Source: Iamia sp. SCSIO 61187
GTDB lineage: Bacteria > Actinomycetota > Acidimicrobiia > Acidimicrobiales > Iamiaceae
Length of the DNA stretch: 64,000 nucleotides
Direction: 5' to 3'
Assembly: GCF_019443745.1 (NCBI RefSeq)
Contig: NZ_CP050948.1
Coordinates: 2,670,001-2,734,000, forward strand
Below, piece by piece: positions 61,460 through 64,000 of the stretch. Under the pieces are notes generated by a model. It was not told the origin of the DNA and did not search any database. It was given only the letters and a program-made list of their open reading frames with translations. Made by a program: the position numbers and the translations under genes. Every line of letters begins with the position of its first letter. Positions within the stretch are counted from its first letter, which is position 1.

Positions 61460-63178
61460 CTAGGCGGCCAGGCCCCACTCGTGCATGTTGCTGAACGGCC
61501 CGAGGATCGGGTTGTCGGCCACGTTGCCCAGGATGTCATCGCTCCACAGGAGGATGTTGGGCAGCGGGTCGAGCGGCAGCGACACGACGTTCTCGGCCAG
61601 CAGGGCGGCGGCCTCGGCGCCGTTCTGCTGGATCTCGTCGGGGTCGGTCGAGGTGTCGAGCGACGCCATCAGCGGATCGGCCTCGGGGATGTTGACCCGC
61701 TGCCAGTTCTGACCGCTGAAGTCGTTCTCCTCGCTGGGGATGTTGTCCGAGCAGAACAGCGTGCACGCCGCCGGGCGCAGGCTGGTGGCCACCTGGGCGT
61801 AGAGCCCCATCTGGTAATCGCCGTTGGGGAGGGTCTCACCGAAGAAGGTGCCCGCCTCCTGGTTGGCGACGGTGACGTTGAAGCCGGCCTCGCCGGCCTG
61901 CTCGATCACGATCTCCTGGGTGCGCTCACGGCGGGCGTTGCCCGAGGTCGTGATGAACTCGATGTCGGCCTGCTGGCCGTCCTTCTCCCAGAACCCGTCG
62001 GCGTTCTTCTCCCACCCGTCGCCGGTCATGAGCGAGTCGACCTGCTCGAGGTCGAGGGTGTAGTCGGCGAAGGCCTCGGTGTCGGTGAAGGCCGACAGGA
62101 TCGGGGCCTCGAGCGTGTTCAGGGCCTCGGTCAGGCCGATGCCCCCGAAGAGGGCCTCGACGATGGCGTCACGGTCGAGGCTGTAGGCGAAGGCCTGGCG
62201 CACGGCGACCGAGTCGAAGGGGAACTCGGAGTTGTTCATCCACAACGCCTCCATGTTGCCCGTCTGGTCGGAGAAGCTGCTGTTGCCCTCGACGCCGGCG
62301 TTGATGCTCTCGATCACGTCGAGCTGCGGCTGCGGGTAGATCGCCGAGACCTCACCGGCCTGGTAGGCCTGGAACTCGGCGGCGGTGTCGGTGACGAACC
62401 GGAAGGTGACCGACTCCAGCTTCGGCTGGGGGCCCCAGTAGTTCTCGTTGGGGACGAGCACGACCTCGGAGCCCTTGGCCCACTCCTCGATCATCCAGGG
62501 GCCACCGGAGAAGTCGTAGCCGTTGGCCATCATGGCGTTGCGGTCCTCGCCCTCGAGGATGTGCGACGGGTAGATGCCGTAGCCACCGCCGAAGAGGCCC
62601 TTCCAGTCGGAGAAGGGCTCAGAGAAGGTCACCACCGCGACCTTGGGGTCGCTGTCGTCGACCGACTCGATGTTGGCGTAGCCGGTGGTGTCGTAGATGT
62701 CCTCGCCGTTGGCGATCTGGTCCCACGTGTACTTGAAGTCCGTGGACGTGATCGGCTCGCCGTCGCTCCAGACCGCGTCCTCGCTGATCGTGTAGGTCAC
62801 GACCTGCTGGGGCTCCTCCTCGAGCTCGGGCTCACCGTCGAGCAGGATGCTCGGCTCGTAGACCCACTCGTCGCCGTCCTGCACCACGTCGAAGGTGCGG
62901 GGCATGGTGTTGACGTTCATGGTCCAGAAGCCCCAGCTGGCGCCGGCGCAGCTGGAGATCCAGTCGACGCAGTCCGGCTCCTGCTCGGCACCGAGGACCA
63001 GGTTGCCGCCCTCGGGGATGTCGTCGGGGTTGACCGTGGTCTCGGTCTCATCACCCCCACCGTCGCCGCCGGCGGTGTCGTCACCCCCCTCGTCGTCGCT
63101 CCCGCCGCACGAGGCGGCGAGGAGGGCGAAGCCCAGGATCAGGGCCAGGAAAGAGAGCAACCGTCGGCTGCGAACCAT
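61460..63178 (-). CDS. oppA: Oligopeptide-binding lipoprotein (OppA type)
   Basis: The 572-residue protein has a lipoprotein signal peptide ending LLAASC (Cys24), an acidic Gly/Asp linker, then the SBP_bac_5 fold: VTYTISEDAVWSDGEPITSTDFKYTW, PNENYWGPQPKLESV and VRQAFAYSLDRDAIVEAL. It captures peptides outside the membrane for OppBCDF. ATG 63178 has GAGGAG six bases upstream. First gene of the opp operon. Confidence 0.93.
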   Translation of the reverse strand: MVRSRRLLSFLALILGFALLAASCGGSDDEGGDDTAGGDGGGDETETTVNPDDIPEGGNLVLGAEQEPDCVDWISSCAGASWGFWTMNVNTMPRTFDVVQDGDEWVYEPSILLDGEPELEEEPQQVVTYTISEDAVWSDGEPITSTDFKYTWDQIANGEDIYDTTGYANIESVDDSDPKVAVVTFSEPFSDWKGLFGGGYGIYPSHILEGEDRNAMMANGYDFSGGPWMIEEWAKGSEVVLVPNENYWGPQPKLESVTFRFVTDTAAEFQAYQAGEVSAIYPQPQLDVIESINAGVEGNSSFSDQTGNMEALWMNNSEFPFDSVAVRQAFAYSLDRDAIVEALFGGIGLTEALNTLEAPILSAFTDTEAFADYTLDLEQVDSLMTGDGWEKNADGFWEKDGQQADIEFITTSGNARRERTQEIVIEQAGEAGFNVTVANQEAGTFFGETLPNGDYQMGLYAQVATSLRPAACTLFCSDNIPSEENDFSGQNWQRVNIPEADPLMASLDTSTDPDEIQQNGAEAAALLAENVVSLPLDPLPNILLWSDDILGNVADNPILGPFSNMHEWGLAA

Positions 63179-63400
63179 GTGTGTCTCCTCAGTGGGATGC
63201 GGGGTGACCGGGCGGTGGGACCGAGGTGGCGCGCCGCCGGTGTCGGTCGCCGGTGGGGGGTTTGGCAGGTGACCCGGCGATCGGTCGCGCAAGGTAGCAC
63301 AGGACTGGTCACATGGGTCACGATGGGACCGAGGTGAGGCGCACGATGCCCAGGCCCGAGCGTGACGCCGGTTACGCCGGCGTTTCGGGGCGCTGACGCG
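63179..63400. other. Promoter region of the opp operon
   Basis: A 222-bp gap between oppA and tpiA. A TACCTT box (minus strand, 63296-63291) is a weak -10 candidate. A 12-bp palindrome CTGACGCGTCAG (63393-63404) spans the tpiA stop. No gene is visible. Confidence 0.4.
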
Positions 63401-64000
63401 TCAGTGGCGGACGATGCCGGCGAAGTCGGCGGCATCGAGCGACGCCCCACCCACCAGGGCCCCGTCGATGTCGGGCTGGGCCATGAGCTCGGCGGCGTTG
63501 GCCGGCTTGACCGAGCCGCCGTACTGGATGCGGACCGACGCGGCGGCGTCCTCGCCGGCCACCTCGGCCACGGTGCGACGGACGACGGCGCACGTGGCCT
63601 GGGCGTCCTCGGCGCTGGCGGTGCGGCCCGTGCCGATGGCCCAGATCGGCTCGTAGGCGATCACGAGCCCGCCGACCTGGGCCGGGCTGACGCCCTCGAG
63701 CCCGGCCCGGACCTGGCCGGCCACCTTGGCGTCGGTCTGGCCCGCGTCGCGCTCGTCGAGCGTCTCGCCGCAGCACATGATCGGGACCATCCCGTGGGCG
63801 AGGATCGCCAGGACCTTCTTGTTCACCCACTCGTCAGACTCGCCGAAGAGCTCGCGCCGCTCGGAGTGGCCCACGATGACGTAGCGGACGTTCAGCTTGG
63901 CCAGCATCGCCGGCGAGACCTCGCCGGTGAAGGCGCCCTTCTCCTCCCAGTGGCAGTGCTGGGCGCCGAGGACGATGGGCATCTTGTCCTGCTCGATGGC
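63401..64000 (-). CDS. tpiA: Triosephosphate isomerase, 5' end outside window
   Basis: About 200 residues of the C-terminal part. YVIVGHSERRELFGE carries the catalytic His, and VIAYEPIWAIGTGRTAS carries the catalytic Glu. The phosphate loop QYGGSVKP and GALVGGASLDAADFAGIV finish the barrel. It interconverts DHAP and glyceraldehyde-3-phosphate. The frame continues past 64000; an internal ATG at 63982 is not the true start because the family needs about 50 more residues. Confidence 0.95.
   Translation of the reverse strand, partial: AIEQDKMPIVLGAQHCHWEEKGAFTGEVSPAMLAKLNVRYVIVGHSERRELFGESDEWVNKKVLAILAHGMVPIMCCGETLDERDAGQTDAKVAGQVRAGLEGVSPAQVGGLVIAYEPIWAIGTGRTASAEDAQATCAVVRRTVAEVAGEDAAASVRIQYGGSVKPANAAELMAQPDIDGALVGGASLDAADFAGIVRH

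Noticed and set aside
63393-63404. 12-bp palindrome CTGACGCGTCAG as an operator
   Set aside because: It overlaps the tpiA stop codon and is short; it may be incidental or part of a weak terminator.

Overview
The window comes from a very GC-rich actinobacterium. A DUF222/HNH (13E12-type) gene under an actinobacterial LexA box, many genes apparently starting leaderless behind TANNNT boxes, SecG next to a triosephosphate isomerase cluster, and long strings of STAND/LuxR regulators all fit Actinobacteria. Acidimicrobiia (Iamia-like) is my best guess, but no marker here proves it.

Layout. 1-5.0 kb: acyl-CoA/amidohydrolase catabolic genes with an IclR regulator and a degenerate alpha/beta hydrolase. 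5.1-10.0 kb: a MalT-like LuxR regulator and a three-gene ABC exporter operon. 10.0-12.7 kb: acyl-CoA dehydrogenase with its TetR regulator and two small DUF202-type membrane proteins. 12.8-15.3 kb: an ArsR-rhodanese/MFS/methyltransferase operon with a clear operator. 15.5-18.6 kb: a PLD-helicase-DUF3427 protein. 18.9-27.1 kb: a second large LuxR regulator divergent from a four-gene hydrolase/flavoprotein/DUF5996/RraA operon, then a SRPBCC protein and a saccharopine-dehydrogenase-like reductase.

27.1-48.0 kb is an integrated mobile element of about 20.9 kb inserted in the 3' end of a tRNA-Leu(GAG) gene. A perfect 24-bp direct repeat marks both ends (27101-27124 and 47990-48013). It carries a tyrosine integrase, a MobF (TrwC/TraA-type) relaxase-helicase and a small winged-helix protein, but no visible type IV secretion or coupling protein, so it looks like a mobilizable rather than self-transmissible element. 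Cargo: a Doc-type toxin with a ribbon-helix-helix antitoxin; a DUF6880-like protein; small paralogous proteins around a 15-bp inverted repeat; a restriction-modification cluster (cytosine methyltransferase, Vsr nickase, a candidate PD-(D/E)XK nuclease, a MutL/MORC-like GHKL ATPase); and, between the integrase and the right end, a tightly coupled DUF6361-like/phospholipase-D/SNF2-helicase operon that looks like an antiphage system.

48.1-64 kb returns to chromosomal genes: acetyltransferase plus GH20 hexosaminidase, an SOS-controlled HNH protein, a STAND ATPase, methyltransferase/acetyltransferase, secG, a complete oligopeptide ABC transporter (oppABCDF order A-B-C-D-F on the minus strand) and the 3' part of tpiA. 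The opp operon sits between tpiA and secG, which are usually close neighbours in actinobacteria.

How the parts work together: the mobile element is a defence-island carrier (R-M, helicase/PLD system, toxin-antitoxin for retention) stabilised at a tRNA gene. The flanks are mostly catabolic, transport and regulatory genes. Family assignments come from motif recognition by eye; no searches were run.
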